Source: Marinoscillum sp.
GTDB lineage: Bacteria; Bacteroidota; Bacteroidia; Cytophagales; Cyclobacteriaceae
Direction: 5' to 3'
Assembly: GCA_024305105.1 (NCBI GenBank)
Contig: JAMWZA010000003.1
Location: 24,792-88,791 of the forward strand
DNA: 64,000 nt
Made by a program: the position numbers and the translations under genes. Each line of letters opens with the position of its first letter. Position 1 is the stretch's first letter. This document shows positions 9,553 to 20,118 of this stretch, one piece after another. A model generated the notes under the pieces. The model did no database searches. It was not told the origin of the DNA and was given only the letters and a program-made list of their open reading frames with translations.

Positions 9553-12500
9553 TTAATTCAGTTCGCGCTGTTGAAACTCCTTGGGTGTCATTCCAAACTC
9601 GGCTTTAAAACATTTGCTGAAATAGGAGGCACTAGAGAAACCTACCTTGTACATCGTTTCGCTTACATTTCCTTCATTGTTTTTTAACAATAGGGAAGCC
9701 TTCTTGATGCGGTATTTTTTGATAATGTCCTGAGCTGAATGTCCTGTTTGTGCTTTCAGTTTACGATAGAGGTGAGTAGAACTCATCCCAATTTCTTTGC
9801 TAATCGCATCTACACCAAAATCTGGATCACTGATATTAGCTTCTATGAGATCCATCACTTTTTTCAGAAACTTCTTGTCTCGATTATTATCGCCCTCGGG
9901 TTCTTGTTGTAAAGTCATGAACTCACTTTTGAAATAGTTGGTGAGTTCTTGTTTTCGATTGATCAAATTATCGATATGAGCTTCCAGCATCGGGATTTCA
10001 AATGGTTTGGTGAGGTAAACATCAGCACCATGTCTTACACCTTCTAGTTTGTTTTGCTCTAAACTTTTCGCTGTAAGTAGAATCAGCATGATGTGACTAG
10101 TCTTTGGACTGCTTTTGATGTGTCGGCAAAACTCTAAACCGTCCATTACGGGCATCATGATGTCTGAGATGATTAACTCAGGAGCGAAGTTTTTGGCTTT
10201 ATCTAAACCCTCCTGTCCGTTTTCGGCAATGATAAAATGATATTTGCTGGACAGACTTGTGCGTATAAAGTCAATCACATCCTGATTGTCATCGACTATT
10301 AGAATGGTTGTTTTATCAGAATCCAAATCCAATTGATACGCTTTTTGTCCTTCATGATGGGCATAAACCGAGCGGATTGCTTTGAGATTAATTGAATCTT
10401 CATTGGTCGATTCAATGGGCAGATGGGACTTGCCAAGGGGAAGCTTTACAGTGAAGGTGGTTCCTTTATTAACTTGTGACTGAACAGTGATCTCACCGTG
10501 ATGGAGTTCCACATACTCTGCTGCCAGTGTTAGACCGATTCCACTACTTGCGTCAAGCTTTCTACCTTCCTTTGCCTGATAGAATCGATCAAAAATGCGC
10601 TCCTGGTCTAATTTGGGGATACCTACTCCCGTATCCTGTACTGAGAGAACAAAAGCACCTTCTCTAAAAGCACTTTGCTCAATCGCAACTGATAGACAAA
10701 TGGTACCTCCGGCCTGTGTGAACTTAAGAGCGTTTGAGAGTAGGTTGAAAAGGATTGTTTCCAATTTTTCAGCATCTACCCATATGAATTGGGTTTCCAG
10801 AGAAGTGTTGAACCTAAAGTCAATTTGATGACGGTAAGCCTGATCACTAAACAGCTCAAATACTTCTTGACAGTATCTCACCATTTCGACCTGTGACAGA
10901 TGCAACTGCAAAGTCTCCGTTTCAAGCTTATTGAAATCCAATATTTGGTTAACAAGCTTTAATAGGCGCACACTATTCTTCTCTGCTAGAGAGATTAATC
11001 GCATGCTCTGTTCGTCAAGCTGACCTTTTTGTTGTACCTCATGAATAGGAGGGAGTATCAGGCTAATCGGGGTTCTTAGTTCATGTGATATATTGGTAAA
11101 AAACTGTTCCTTAGTCTGTTCCAGTTCTTCGGCATGCTCTTTTTGAAGTCGGGTTATTTTTAATTCATTTCTGAGTTTTACACGTGCACTATAGAACCGC
11201 AGACCCAAAAATGTAACAAAGGCAGCAAGGATCATGTAGCTTATGATGAATGCTCTGCTCAAGAGTAAAGGAGGACGAATTTTAATTGATAAAGAGGCTG
11301 TATCTGTGGACATGACACCGTAATTATTGCTACCGCGGACTTCAAATTCATAGGTTCCTGCAGGCAAGTTGGAATAGACTGCAAAGTTCTTTTGCCCGGA
11401 GACATACTTCCATTCAGAATCGATACCGTCTAATTTATAGGCATACATGTTCATGGTGGGCTGCCAGTAGTGCAGTGATGAGAATTCAAGAGTCAGGGAT
11501 CGTTGATCATATTCTAGTTCTATGGCATCAGTGAAGGCAATGTCTCTGGTTAATAGCGGTACTCCTTCCTTTTTAGAACCTACTTCTACTGTGCTGTTAT
11601 TGATTAGAATGGAGGTGATGAACACTTTTGGAGCAAACTCATTGGGTTGCGCTTTCTTGGGATCAATAGAGATGTACCCATTGTCCCCTCCAAATAGCAG
11701 TTTGCCATCTGGTGTAGCGGTTGCACAACCGTAGTAAAAACTCTTTAACGGTAGATCTTTGTCTAAAGGAAATATTGTTAGTTCTTCCTGAGGAGATAAA
11801 CGATGAACGGACGTGTTTGACGTGCTCCAAATGTTGCCGACTTCATCTTCAATAATGCTGCCAATGATTACATCTGATCCAGTGATTACCTTGTGAAAGG
11901 TGGTTTCATCTGAGGATGGTTTGTATTGGAGGAGTCCATTCACTGTCCCTGCCCACACATCACCATTGGAGTCATAGTATAAGCTGTAAATCATTTGTAG
12001 TCCAGATGTTTCAGAGAAAGATGGAACATGCTCTTTCTTTTTTGTTTCTAAATCAATTCGATAGAGTTCGTCAAACTCGATCATCCAGACCTCTTGCTTT
12101 CCATGAGCTATTTTTTCTGAGATACCGGTGACATCAGGGACTTCTTCAAATTTGAAATCAGTAGGATTATCGAAATCTCCGTTTACTTGATAAAGCCCAC
12201 CTTCCCAAGCGCTCAGCCACATTTGACCTGCTTCGGATTGCACAAATTGGGCAATGTAATTGGACTCTAAGCCATTGGTTTTATCTGCTGTGATTTCATG
12301 CATGCGTTGGTTATCCCAAATATTGATACCACCAGCAGTGCCGATCCAAATCCTGCCGAGATGATCCTTCTCAAGTGCAAACACATTATTGAGTAATAGT
12401 TGCCGTTCACCTCTGGCTTTTATATCAAAAATCTCTTTAGCAGATGTTTCAGGATTCATTTTAATCACGCCATCCTGTGTTCCCAACCAGAGGGTGTTTT

Positions 12501-13572
12501 CATCATCAGCCAAGATTGATTTGACCTGGTTTCCAATGACCTGGTCTTCAGATAGCCGCGATACTTCGTGATAGGTATAAAAGCTTCCTGTTCGATTAAT
12601 TCTACTCAGCCCATTGGAAGTCACAAGCCAGATCACACCAGCCCGATCTTCAAAAACCTGCCAGATCACATTGTTTGCTATAGAGTATAGGAGTTTTGGA
12701 TTGTGAAATTTGACCTTCAGGTCACTGGTCTTAGGATTGTAAATATTAAGTCCGAAATCAGTACCTAACCATAAGTTGGATTCTTGGTCCTGATAGATAC
12801 ATTTGATCACCTCATTGCTGAAGTTGGCTTTTATTTGAGAGACCGATCTATTCGCTAAGTCAACAGCGTAAAGCCCAACCTCAGTACCCACCCAAAGTTG
12901 ATTGGAAGTAGGTTGAATATCAAGGACCAACAGGTTGTCAGGACCCTCATTGTCATTTCTTTTGAGCTCTATATGTTGAAAGTATTTTTCGTCTTCCCAA
13001 AGCACATTGAGGCCATCATAAGTACCAACCCAGAGATTGGATTGATTGTCTTCATAAATAGCTCGAATGGTGTTATGGCTGAGGTTGTGACTGGTTGATG
13101 TGAATTTGTTAAATGTAGAAGTGGAGACATTGTATTTGAACAAACCTGATCCTGTGCCCACCCAGAGATCATTGCCGGATTTATAAAGCGATCGCACTGC
13201 TACTTCTTCGCCCAGATCAATCCGAGTGACTTCAAAAGTTTTTAAGTCAAGTCTACACAAGCCATGCCAGGTGCCCACCCAAAGAAAATCTTGATCTGCG
13301 AGTAAAGTGCTGAGCTCATTGGATGGAAGACTGTTTTCTGATTCACCTTTCTTATAAACCTGAAACTTATAACCATCATAGCGAGCTAAGCCACTCCCAG
13401 TCCCTATCCAAATAAAATCATACGAATCTTGCTCAATACAAGCGATAATATTTGACGGCAGACCATCCCGGACGGAAAGGTTGGAGAAAAATGTTGCTGT
13501 ACTTTGACCAGATATTCCAAACCAAAGGAATAAGGAAATCATGGAAAAAGTCAATTGAACGATTCTTGGCAT
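9553..13572 (-). CDS. Hybrid two-component system regulator (propeller sensor, kinase, receiver, AraC)
   Basis: This 1339-residue one-protein signalling system has a signal peptide (1-22), Reg_prop propeller blades to about 690, a Y_Y_Y domain to about 775 and a membrane helix near 780-806. A HisKA domain has the phospho-acceptor H830 in FTNISHELRTP. A HATPase_c domain follows (GVGIPKLDQERIFDRFYQ), then a receiver with D1137 in IISDIMMPVMDG and the TAKS and YLTKPF motifs, and a C-terminal AraC domain (about 1240-1339). It is complete, with no missing catalytic residue seen. It is divergent from the SusC-led operon across a 220-base gap, so it most likely binds there and switches that operon on when galactan oligosaccharides reach the periplasm. 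B. thetaiotaomicron galactan loci have the same layout. Confidence 0.95.
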   Translation of the reverse strand: MPRIVQLTFSMISLFLWFGISGQSTATFFSNLSVRDGLPSNIIACIEQDSYDFIWIGTGSGLARYDGYKFQVYKKGESENSLPSNELSTLLADQDFLWVGTWHGLCRLDLKTFEVTRIDLGEEVAVRSLYKSGNDLWVGTGSGLFKYNVSTSTFNKFTSTSHNLSHNTIRAIYEDNQSNLWVGTYDGLNVLWEDEKYFQHIELKRNDNEGPDNLLVLDIQPTSNQLWVGTEVGLYAVDLANRSVSQIKANFSNEVIKCIYQDQESNLWLGTDFGLNIYNPKTSDLKVKFHNPKLLYSIANNVIWQVFEDRAGVIWLVTSNGLSRINRTGSFYTYHEVSRLSEDQVIGNQVKSILADDENTLWLGTQDGVIKMNPETSAKEIFDIKARGERQLLLNNVFALEKDHLGRIWIGTAGGINIWDNQRMHEITADKTNGLESNYIAQFVQSEAGQMWLSAWEGGLYQVNGDFDNPTDFKFEEVPDVTGISEKIAHGKQEVWMIEFDELYRIDLETKKKEHVPSFSETSGLQMIYSLYYDSNGDVWAGTVNGLLQYKPSSDETTFHKVITGSDVIIGSIIEDEVGNIWSTSNTSVHRLSPQEELTIFPLDKDLPLKSFYYGCATATPDGKLLFGGDNGYISIDPKKAQPNEFAPKVFITSILINNSTVEVGSKKEGVPLLTRDIAFTDAIELEYDQRSLTLEFSSLHYWQPTMNMYAYKLDGIDSEWKYVSGQKNFAVYSNLPAGTYEFEVRGSNNYGVMSTDTASLSIKIRPPLLLSRAFIISYMILAAFVTFLGLRFYSARVKLRNELKITRLQKEHAEELEQTKEQFFTNISHELRTPISLILPPIHEVQQKGQLDEQSMRLISLAEKNSVRLLKLVNQILDFNKLETETLQLHLSQVEMVRYCQEVFELFSDQAYRHQIDFRFNTSLETQFIWVDAEKLETILFNLLSNALKFTQAGGTICLSVAIEQSAFREGAFVLSVQDTGVGIPKLDQERIFDRFYQAKEGRKLDASSGIGLTLAAEYVELHHGEITVQSQVNKGTTFTVKLPLGKSHLPIESTNEDSINLKAIRSVYAHHEGQKAYQLDLDSDKTTILIVDDNQDVIDFIRTSLSSKYHFIIAENGQEGLDKAKNFAPELIISDIMMPVMDGLEFCRHIKSSPKTSHIMLILLTAKSLEQNKLEGVRHGADVYLTKPFEIPMLEAHIDNLINRKQELTNYFKSEFMTLQQEPEGDNNRDKKFLKKVMDLIEANISDPDFGVDAISKEIGMSSTHLYRKLKAQTGHSAQDIIKKYRIKKASLLLKNNEGNVSETMYKVGFSSASYFSKCFKAEFGMTPKEFQQRELN

Positions 13573-13792
13573 AGTGAGGTGAGCTGTTAGTTAATATTTC
13601 AAATAAAACTCCTTAAATCATGAATCTTCTTATAATAATCTCTTTTTCGTGCTTGAATTGAGTGTTTTTCATGCCTATGTAGTATTTGTGCTAGTCTGTG
13701 TAAGATGGTTTTCCATAAATCAAATAGCGCTTATCTAGTTTTATCCCATCAAGTAAAACCAAAAAAGTGCAACAGTTACCAAATGATGGCTT

Positions 13793-16750
13793 ATGAAAAA
13801 GTATACTTTATTGATTACCCTTTCTATAATTAGTTGCAGTTGGCTTTGGGCCCAGCGGCAAGTTACAGGAAAGGTTGTTTCTTCAGATGATGGATCATCC
13901 TTACCAGGAGTGACGATTTTGGAGAAAGGTACTACTAATGGTACGATTACAGACATGGATGGGAATTATTCCATCTCCGTTCCAGAAGATGGAGCGATTC
14001 TTACTTATTCATTTGTGGGGTATCAAACTCAGGATGTAGCGGTAGGAAGTAAATCCGTAATAGATATAACCCTGACACTTGATCTAACAGAGTTGAGTGA
14101 AATTGTGGTTATTGGATATGGAGAAGTAGAAAAAGAGGATCTGACAGGGGCGGTTGCCACGGTTAGTTCCAAAGACTTTAATAAAGGAGTATTATCTTCT
14201 CCTCAGGATTTGCTCGTCGGTAGAGTGGCAGGGGTTTCGGTTACTTCCAATAGTGGAGCACCGGGAGCCGGAGCAACCATTAGAGTTCGTGGAGGCTCGT
14301 CATTGAGCGCAAATAATGACCCACTCATTGTTATCGATGGGTTCCCAATAGACAATACGAATGTTAGTGGGATATCTAACCCTCTTGCAACTATAAACCC
14401 CAACGATATTGAAAGCTTCACTGTCTTGAAAGATGCTTCTGCAACTGCCATTTACGGTGCCAGAGCTTCGAACGGTGTAATTATCATCACCACCAAAAAA
14501 GGTCAAAGTGGTAAGCCTAAGTTCAACTATAATGGCCGGGTATCTGTAAGTCAACCCATCGAGTACGTGGATGTACTTAATGGAGACGAATATAGAGGTT
14601 TGGTGAATCAGCTATTTGATGATGGGTTTAGTGGAATTAATCAAGATGCAGTAGACCTCCTGGGGAGCGCCAATACCAATTGGCAGGAAGAGGTATTCAG
14701 AACATCAATATCACATGATCACAACATCAATGCTGCCGGTGCGGTGGCAGATATTCCATTTCGAGTTTCTTATGGATATACTGATCAGCAAGGGATATTG
14801 AAAACCACCAGTACAAAACGACACTCGTTTGCGGTAAACTTAAACCCATCGTTTTTTGACAACTCGTTAAAGGTAAATTTGAATGCCAAGCAGACGTTTG
14901 CCAATACCAATTTTGGCGATCCGGGAGCGGTGGGAGCTGCTGTAGGTTATGATCCTTCTCAGCCTATTTACAGTGGCAATGATGAGTTTGGTGGTTTTTT
15001 TGCCTTTACAGATGCTAACGGTCTTCCAATCACTTTCGTGAGCAACCCAGTCATGCTATTGGAACTTCGAAATAACGTGGCGGATGTCAATCGATTTATC
15101 GGTAATGTGCAGCTGGATTACACGCTTCCGTTCTTTGAGGATCTGAGTGCTAACTTAAATGTAGGATTAGATAAGTCCTCCACCGATGGGATAGACGATG
15201 TACTGCCCGGAGCGACCTGGACCTATAGGGACTATACGGGAGGAAATGGGCGCCTAATTGATTATACAGCAAATAATTCTTCAGAACTACTGGATTTTTA
15301 TTTGGCTTACGACAAGGAGGTTGGAGTACATAACATCCAATTTACCACAGGATACTCGTGGCAACACTTCTACCGAGAAGGGTCCACATTTGACCGCAAT
15401 GGTGATGAGACTCAAGTAAGACAGGATTCAGAGTTCAAGAATGAGAATTATTTGATCTCATTTTTTGGTAGACTGAATTATGTATTAGCAGACAAGTACT
15501 TGCTTACCGCAACTGTCAGGAATGATGGATCTTCACGATTCACTGGCGATAATCAATGGGGTGTATTCCCTTCCTTGGCTCTCGGGTGGAAGTTAAGTGA
15601 AGAGTCGTTTTTAGCAAATAGTACGTTTGTCTCAAACTTAAAACTACGAGCGGGATATGGAGTAACTGGTCAGCAAGATGTAACCAACAATCAGTATCCG
15701 GCATTACCTGTGTATAGAGAATCTATTGGAGGAGCATCTTATCAGTTTGGTGATCAATTCATCAATACGTTACGCCCAGATCCATATGATGCCAATATCA
15801 AATGGGAGGAAACGACAACTTATAACGTTGGTCTGGATTTCGGTTTTCTCAAGGAGCGAATTTATGGATCTATCGAGGTGTATCAACGCAATACAGAAGA
15901 TCTAATCAGTAGAATTCCAGTAGCTGGTGGTAGCAATTTTTCTAATTTCCTAGTTACAAATGTTGGTAACATGGAAAATAAGGGGTTTGAGGTGACACTT
16001 TCAGGTGTACCGGTTTCTACCCGAGATTTCACCTGGAATGCTGGAGTGAATATTACTCGAAACATTAATGAGATTACTAAACTGACCAAAACCGATGATC
16101 CTGACTACCAGGGTGTAGCAGTAGGAGGTATAAGTGGTGGCGTTGGTAACAACATCCAGATTCACACGGTAGGTTACCCAGCCAATTCCTTCTATGTTTT
16201 CCAGCAAGTATATGGAAATAGTGGCGCCCCTATTGAAGGTTTGTATGTAAACAGAACCGGAGAAAACGGTGAAGTGATCAGTGATGAATTGAATAAGTAC
16301 CATTACCAAAACCCTGCCCCTGAAATGTTAATCGGCGTGAACTCAAGGGTGAATTATAAGGATTTTGACTTTTCCTTTTCAGGTAGATTAAGCCTCAATA
16401 ACTATGTGTACAATAACATTCAGTCCGGAGCTACGCTTGGGGGGTTGTACGTAAGCACTGGTTACTTCTCTAACATTCCGTCGGCAGCAGCGGATCGTGG
16501 GTTTGCCAACCCACAGTATTGGTCGGATATGTTCGTTGAGAATGCTTCGTTCTTTAAAATGGATAACATCAGTCTGGGATATACATTTAGCAACCTGGGG
16601 CCTGTAGAGGCTCGAGTAAGCGCTACAGTACAAAACGCCTTCATCGTAACAAATTATTCTGGATTAGATCCTGAGGTCAATGGTGGCATAGATAATAACA
16701 TCTATCCAAGACCGAGAAATTTCCTTTTAGGTCTAAACCTCAATTTCTAA
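13793..16750 (+). CDS. SusC-like TonB-dependent outer membrane oligosaccharide importer
   Basis: This 985-residue protein has a signal peptide ending LWAQ, then a carboxypeptidase-D-like regulatory domain (GKVVSSDDGSSLPGVTI, residues about 25-100). A TonB-box-like ITLTLDLTELSEIVVIGYG follows, then a plug with the SusC hallmark TIRVRGGSSLSANNDPL and VLKDASATAIYGARASNGVI. The rest is a beta barrel ending in NLNF with a terminal aromatic. It imports glycan fragments with energy from TonB. It is the first gene of the operon SusC-SusD-SusE-GH53-GH2-GH-A, likely activated by the divergent hybrid regulator. The substrate is inferred as beta-1,4-galactan oligosaccharide from the GH53 gene. Confidence 0.95.
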   Translation: MKKYTLLITLSIISCSWLWAQRQVTGKVVSSDDGSSLPGVTILEKGTTNGTITDMDGNYSISVPEDGAILTYSFVGYQTQDVAVGSKSVIDITLTLDLTELSEIVVIGYGEVEKEDLTGAVATVSSKDFNKGVLSSPQDLLVGRVAGVSVTSNSGAPGAGATIRVRGGSSLSANNDPLIVIDGFPIDNTNVSGISNPLATINPNDIESFTVLKDASATAIYGARASNGVIIITTKKGQSGKPKFNYNGRVSVSQPIEYVDVLNGDEYRGLVNQLFDDGFSGINQDAVDLLGSANTNWQEEVFRTSISHDHNINAAGAVADIPFRVSYGYTDQQGILKTTSTKRHSFAVNLNPSFFDNSLKVNLNAKQTFANTNFGDPGAVGAAVGYDPSQPIYSGNDEFGGFFAFTDANGLPITFVSNPVMLLELRNNVADVNRFIGNVQLDYTLPFFEDLSANLNVGLDKSSTDGIDDVLPGATWTYRDYTGGNGRLIDYTANNSSELLDFYLAYDKEVGVHNIQFTTGYSWQHFYREGSTFDRNGDETQVRQDSEFKNENYLISFFGRLNYVLADKYLLTATVRNDGSSRFTGDNQWGVFPSLALGWKLSEESFLANSTFVSNLKLRAGYGVTGQQDVTNNQYPALPVYRESIGGASYQFGDQFINTLRPDPYDANIKWEETTTYNVGLDFGFLKERIYGSIEVYQRNTEDLISRIPVAGGSNFSNFLVTNVGNMENKGFEVTLSGVPVSTRDFTWNAGVNITRNINEITKLTKTDDPDYQGVAVGGISGGVGNNIQIHTVGYPANSFYVFQQVYGNSGAPIEGLYVNRTGENGEVISDELNKYHYQNPAPEMLIGVNSRVNYKDFDFSFSGRLSLNNYVYNNIQSGATLGGLYVSTGYFSNIPSAAADRGFANPQYWSDMFVENASFFKMDNISLGYTFSNLGPVEARVSATVQNAFIVTNYSGLDPEVNGGIDNNIYPRPRNFLLGLNLNF

Positions 16751-16769
16751 ACTCAAAGTGAAAAGAATC

Positions 16770-18323
16770 ATGAAAAAATATTTGATACAAATCGTAATGA
16801 TCTTCACGCTTATTTCAATATCCGGTTGCTTGGGTGATCTGGATGTGGAGCCAATAGATCCAAACCTCATTACTACGGCTAATGTGTACGAGACTACCGA
16901 GGATTATAAAAAAGGCCTGGCCAAGCTTTATGCCACGTTTGCTTTGAGCGGACAGCAAGGTCCGGCAGGTCAGCCAGATATTGAAGGAATTGATGAAGGA
17001 TTTGGCAACTACTTACGTCAATACTGGAACTGTCAGGAGTTGACCACTGATGAAGCGGTATTGTCCTGGAACGATGCCACTATAAAAGACTTTCACTGGC
17101 ACACCTGGACAGCCACAGATGTTTTTATCGGGGCGATGTACTCTAGAATTATGTATTCTGTTGCCTTGTGTAATGAATTTATCAGAGCTACTGAAGGGAA
17201 CGAAGATCCTGATATAAGTACGTTCCATGCTGAAGCTAGATTCTTGAGAGCATTGGCTTATTACCATGCGATTGATATGTTTGGTAATCCGTCTTTTGTG
17301 GATGAAGCCGATTTACCTGGGGCATTTTTCCCTGAGCAAATTGAGCGTGCAGACTTGTTCACATACATTGAATCAGAATTAATTGATATAGAAGGCGATC
17401 TCGGTGATCCACAGTTCGAATATGGCAGAGCTGATAAAGCTGCTGGATGGATGGTACTTGCCAAGCTCTATTTAAATGCAGAGGTGTATATCGGCGAACC
17501 AAAATATTCCGAGAGTATCGCCGTGTTGGACAAGATCAACAATTCGGCTTACAGCCTGTCTTCAGACTATATGCACAACTTTGTAGCAGATAATCATACC
17601 AGTCCTGAAATGATTCTACCAATCACCTATGATGGGATCAATACTCAGACATATGGAGGTATGGTCTATTTGCTACATGCACAAATAGGGGGCTCTATGC
17701 CTACTTATGATCTAATGGGAACTGGTGAAGCCTGGGCAGGTTTGAGAACTACTTCTGCCCTGGTCAATAAGTTTGATCAGAATAATGACGGCCGGGCTTT
17801 GTTCTGGACAGAGGGTCAGTCGCTTGAGATCAATGATATAGGATTATTCACAGATGGATATGCCATCACCAAATTCAGAAACCGCAAGTTAGATGGCACA
17901 CCTTCTGATTCTGACCAGCCTGTAATGGTGGATACCGACTGGCCCATGTTTCGACTGGCCGATGCCTATCTGATGTATGCCGAAGCTGTAGTCAGGGGTG
18001 GCTCTGGAGGATCCAGAGTTCAGGCACTTACTTATGTCAATGCGTTGAGAGAACGCGCGTATGGAAGCACAACAGGTAACATCACTGACGGACAGCTTAC
18101 CCTTGATTTCTTGTTAGATGAAAGAGCTCGCGAGTTGTTTTGGGAAGGACACCGAAGAACTGATTTGATCCGCTTTGGTGTATTTACTGGAGGAGACTAC
18201 TTATGGCCATGGAAAGGCAACGTACAGGAGGGAGCTCCATCTGCTGCACATCGAGATTTGTTCCCAATTCCTTCTGCAGAGATTGGAGCAAATCCCAACT
18301 TAGAACAAAACCCTGAATATTGA
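16770..18323 (+). CDS. SusD/RagB-like glycan-binding lipoprotein
   Basis: The ATG at 16770 opens a lipoprotein signal peptide ending SISGC; the GTG at 16758 gives only four further residues and is less likely. The protein has the SusD pattern of N-terminal TPR-like helices (FHAEARFLRALAYYHAIDMFG) and a C-terminal part with LDFLLDERARELFWEGHRRTDLIRFG and LFPIPSAEI. SusD proteins form a lid over SusC on the cell surface and pass glycans to it. The gene begins 19 bases after susC, as is usual for the pair. Confidence 0.95.
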   Translation: MKKYLIQIVMIFTLISISGCLGDLDVEPIDPNLITTANVYETTEDYKKGLAKLYATFALSGQQGPAGQPDIEGIDEGFGNYLRQYWNCQELTTDEAVLSWNDATIKDFHWHTWTATDVFIGAMYSRIMYSVALCNEFIRATEGNEDPDISTFHAEARFLRALAYYHAIDMFGNPSFVDEADLPGAFFPEQIERADLFTYIESELIDIEGDLGDPQFEYGRADKAAGWMVLAKLYLNAEVYIGEPKYSESIAVLDKINNSAYSLSSDYMHNFVADNHTSPEMILPITYDGINTQTYGGMVYLLHAQIGGSMPTYDLMGTGEAWAGLRTTSALVNKFDQNNDGRALFWTEGQSLEINDIGLFTDGYAITKFRNRKLDGTPSDSDQPVMVDTDWPMFRLADAYLMYAEAVVRGGSGGSRVQALTYVNALRERAYGSTTGNITDGQLTLDFLLDERARELFWEGHRRTDLIRFGVFTGGDYLWPWKGNVQEGAPSAAHRDLFPIPSAEIGANPNLEQNPEY

Positions 18324-18341
18324 TATTAACCTGAAATTGAT

Positions 18342-20063
18342 ATGAGACTATTAAATTATATAAGAACGACAGTCTTCTTGGTGGTGTTATCCATCATTGG
18401 AATATCCTGCGAAGAGGATATGGAGAAAGTCATGCTGAGTGATGAGATTGTATCAAATACACTGGCATCACCTTCTGACAGCTATACCTTCACCTTTGAA
18501 AGCAGGACGGAAGTGTTCCATGAATTTACCTGGAATGCACCTGACTTTGGTTTTGAGGCGTCGATTACTTATACGCTTCAGATGGATAGTGCAGATGGGG
18601 ACTTTTCTTCTCCCGTAAGTTTGGTAACGACACAAGATCTGTCAGCCTCCCCATTAATAGGTGTAGTAAATAACACGCTTTTGGGCATGGGCTATGAACC
18701 GGATGTTGATGCGAGTGTAAAATTTAGAGTGCGATCTGTTGTAGGAACTGGAGTAGATCCGATTTATTCCAATGTAGTAACAACAATTGTCACTCCATAC
18801 CTGGCTGTATTTCCACCTATTTTCATTGTTGGAGATGCACAGAATTGGGACCTGGGAGCAGCACTGGAATTAAGTAGTACGGGACCTGGTACCTATGAGG
18901 CTGTCGGTTCTTTTGTGGAAGGTGGTAAATTTCGAATGTTCGCTACCCCATCCTGGGATGCTGAGCAATGGGGGTGGAGTTTCTTTGAAGGAGGTTCAGT
19001 GCCAGATAATGTAATAAGCGGAGAAGACGATGATTCCAATTTTCTGTTTGAAGGTGCGTCTGGCGTGTATAAAATCGCCATCAATCTTAACACCAAAACC
19101 ATTTCTTTGGAAGAGAGCGAGTTGCCTACTTTATTCCTCGTTGGTGATGGACAAGGATGGGATTTGCAGCAAGCAGCACCATTGACTTACCTTGGAGGAG
19201 GGATGTATGAAGGGTCGGCCATACTTCAAAAGGATGGATACTTTAGACTGTTTGAGAAGGCTGATTGGAATGCTACACAGTATGGTGGAAGTTATTTTGC
19301 TGATGGCAGTGTCCCAGAGATGTTCACTTCGGCTGGAGATGGTGATGACAACTTCATTTTTACAGGAGAAACAGCTGAGTATTTGGTCACAGTAGATTTG
19401 GACGATTTGATTATCACAGCAGAGGTAGCAGCAGCTTATCCATCTGCACTTTACCTGGTGGGAGATGATCAGGGCTGGAGCTTTGCCAATTCCCCAACAT
19501 TCACTGATTTAGGAGGCGGCTCGTTTGAAGCTACTGCTGATTTTACCAATGGTGCTACATTCCGTTTCTTTGAGGAGGTAGATAACTGGTCCGATGCCTA
19601 TGGGTATGATTTCTTTGCTGATGGCACTATAGATGATGACTTGGGAGCAGTTGGAGATGCAGATGCTAATTTTGTCTTCAACGCAACGGCTGGAACTTAC
19701 ACGATCACCGTGTCTTTTAGCGAAAGAACCATTTCAGTAGAGCCGTATTCAGCATTTCCCGCATCGCTCTACATGGTGGGAGATGATCAGGGCTGGAGTT
19801 TTGCCAATTCCCCAACATTTACGGACATGGGAAGTGGAGTGTTTGAAGCTACAGCTGTCACATTTACCAATGGGTCTACTTTCCGCTTTTTCGAGGAAGT
19901 CGATAATTGGACAGATGCATATGGTGCAGGTTACTTTACCGGAGGCCTCACTGGAGATATTGTAGCCACTGGAGACGGTGATGACAACATCACCTTCAAT
20001 GGCGCAGATGGAAGCCTCAAAGTGACGGTGGATTTTAAAAACAAGACGATTGTAGTAGAATAA
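18342..20063 (+). CDS. SusE/SusF-like surface glycan-binding lipoprotein with four C-terminal repeats
   Basis: A lipoprotein signal peptide ends IIGISC. Residues about 25-160 look like the SusE N-terminal domain (TFTFESRTEVFHEFTWNAP). Four consecutive modules of about 105 residues follow, each opening with a variant of LYLVGDDQGWSFANSP (near 18830, 19130, 19450 and 19760 in the DNA), like the starch-binding modules of SusE/SusF. Modules 3 and 4 are nearly identical even in DNA, so the last one arose by recent duplication. Its position right after susD marks it as a surface glycan-binding protein for the same glycan, probably galactan, though the modules may be specific for another sugar. Confidence 0.85.
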   Translation: MRLLNYIRTTVFLVVLSIIGISCEEDMEKVMLSDEIVSNTLASPSDSYTFTFESRTEVFHEFTWNAPDFGFEASITYTLQMDSADGDFSSPVSLVTTQDLSASPLIGVVNNTLLGMGYEPDVDASVKFRVRSVVGTGVDPIYSNVVTTIVTPYLAVFPPIFIVGDAQNWDLGAALELSSTGPGTYEAVGSFVEGGKFRMFATPSWDAEQWGWSFFEGGSVPDNVISGEDDDSNFLFEGASGVYKIAINLNTKTISLEESELPTLFLVGDGQGWDLQQAAPLTYLGGGMYEGSAILQKDGYFRLFEKADWNATQYGGSYFADGSVPEMFTSAGDGDDNFIFTGETAEYLVTVDLDDLIITAEVAAAYPSALYLVGDDQGWSFANSPTFTDLGGGSFEATADFTNGATFRFFEEVDNWSDAYGYDFFADGTIDDDLGAVGDADANFVFNATAGTYTITVSFSERTISVEPYSAFPASLYMVGDDQGWSFANSPTFTDMGSGVFEATAVTFTNGSTFRFFEEVDNWTDAYGAGYFTGGLTGDIVATGDGDDNITFNGADGSLKVTVDFKNKTIVVE

Positions 20064-20075
20064 GATTGATTTCAC

Positions 20076-20102
20076 GAAGACTCGAAATACCCTCGGGTCT
20101 TC
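20076..20102 (+). terminator. Hairpin between the susE-like and GH53 genes
   Basis: Arms gaagactcga and its complement within ctcgggtcttc (one G-T pair) form a 10-base stem, followed by a weak TAATTTA tract. Because the genes on both sides belong together it may only reduce readthrough, giving less enzyme than importer. Confidence 0.45.
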
Positions 20103-20118
20103 TAATTTACATTAACGG

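Noticed and set aside
9421..9687. Plus-strand frame of 88 codons
   Set aside because: It lies antisense to the end of the AraC domain of the hybrid regulator and has no plausible composition.
20076..20102. A true operon boundary between the SusE-like and GH53 genes
   Set aside because: The stem has a G-T pair and a weak T tract, and the downstream genes fit the same locus, so I treat it as a partial attenuator at most.
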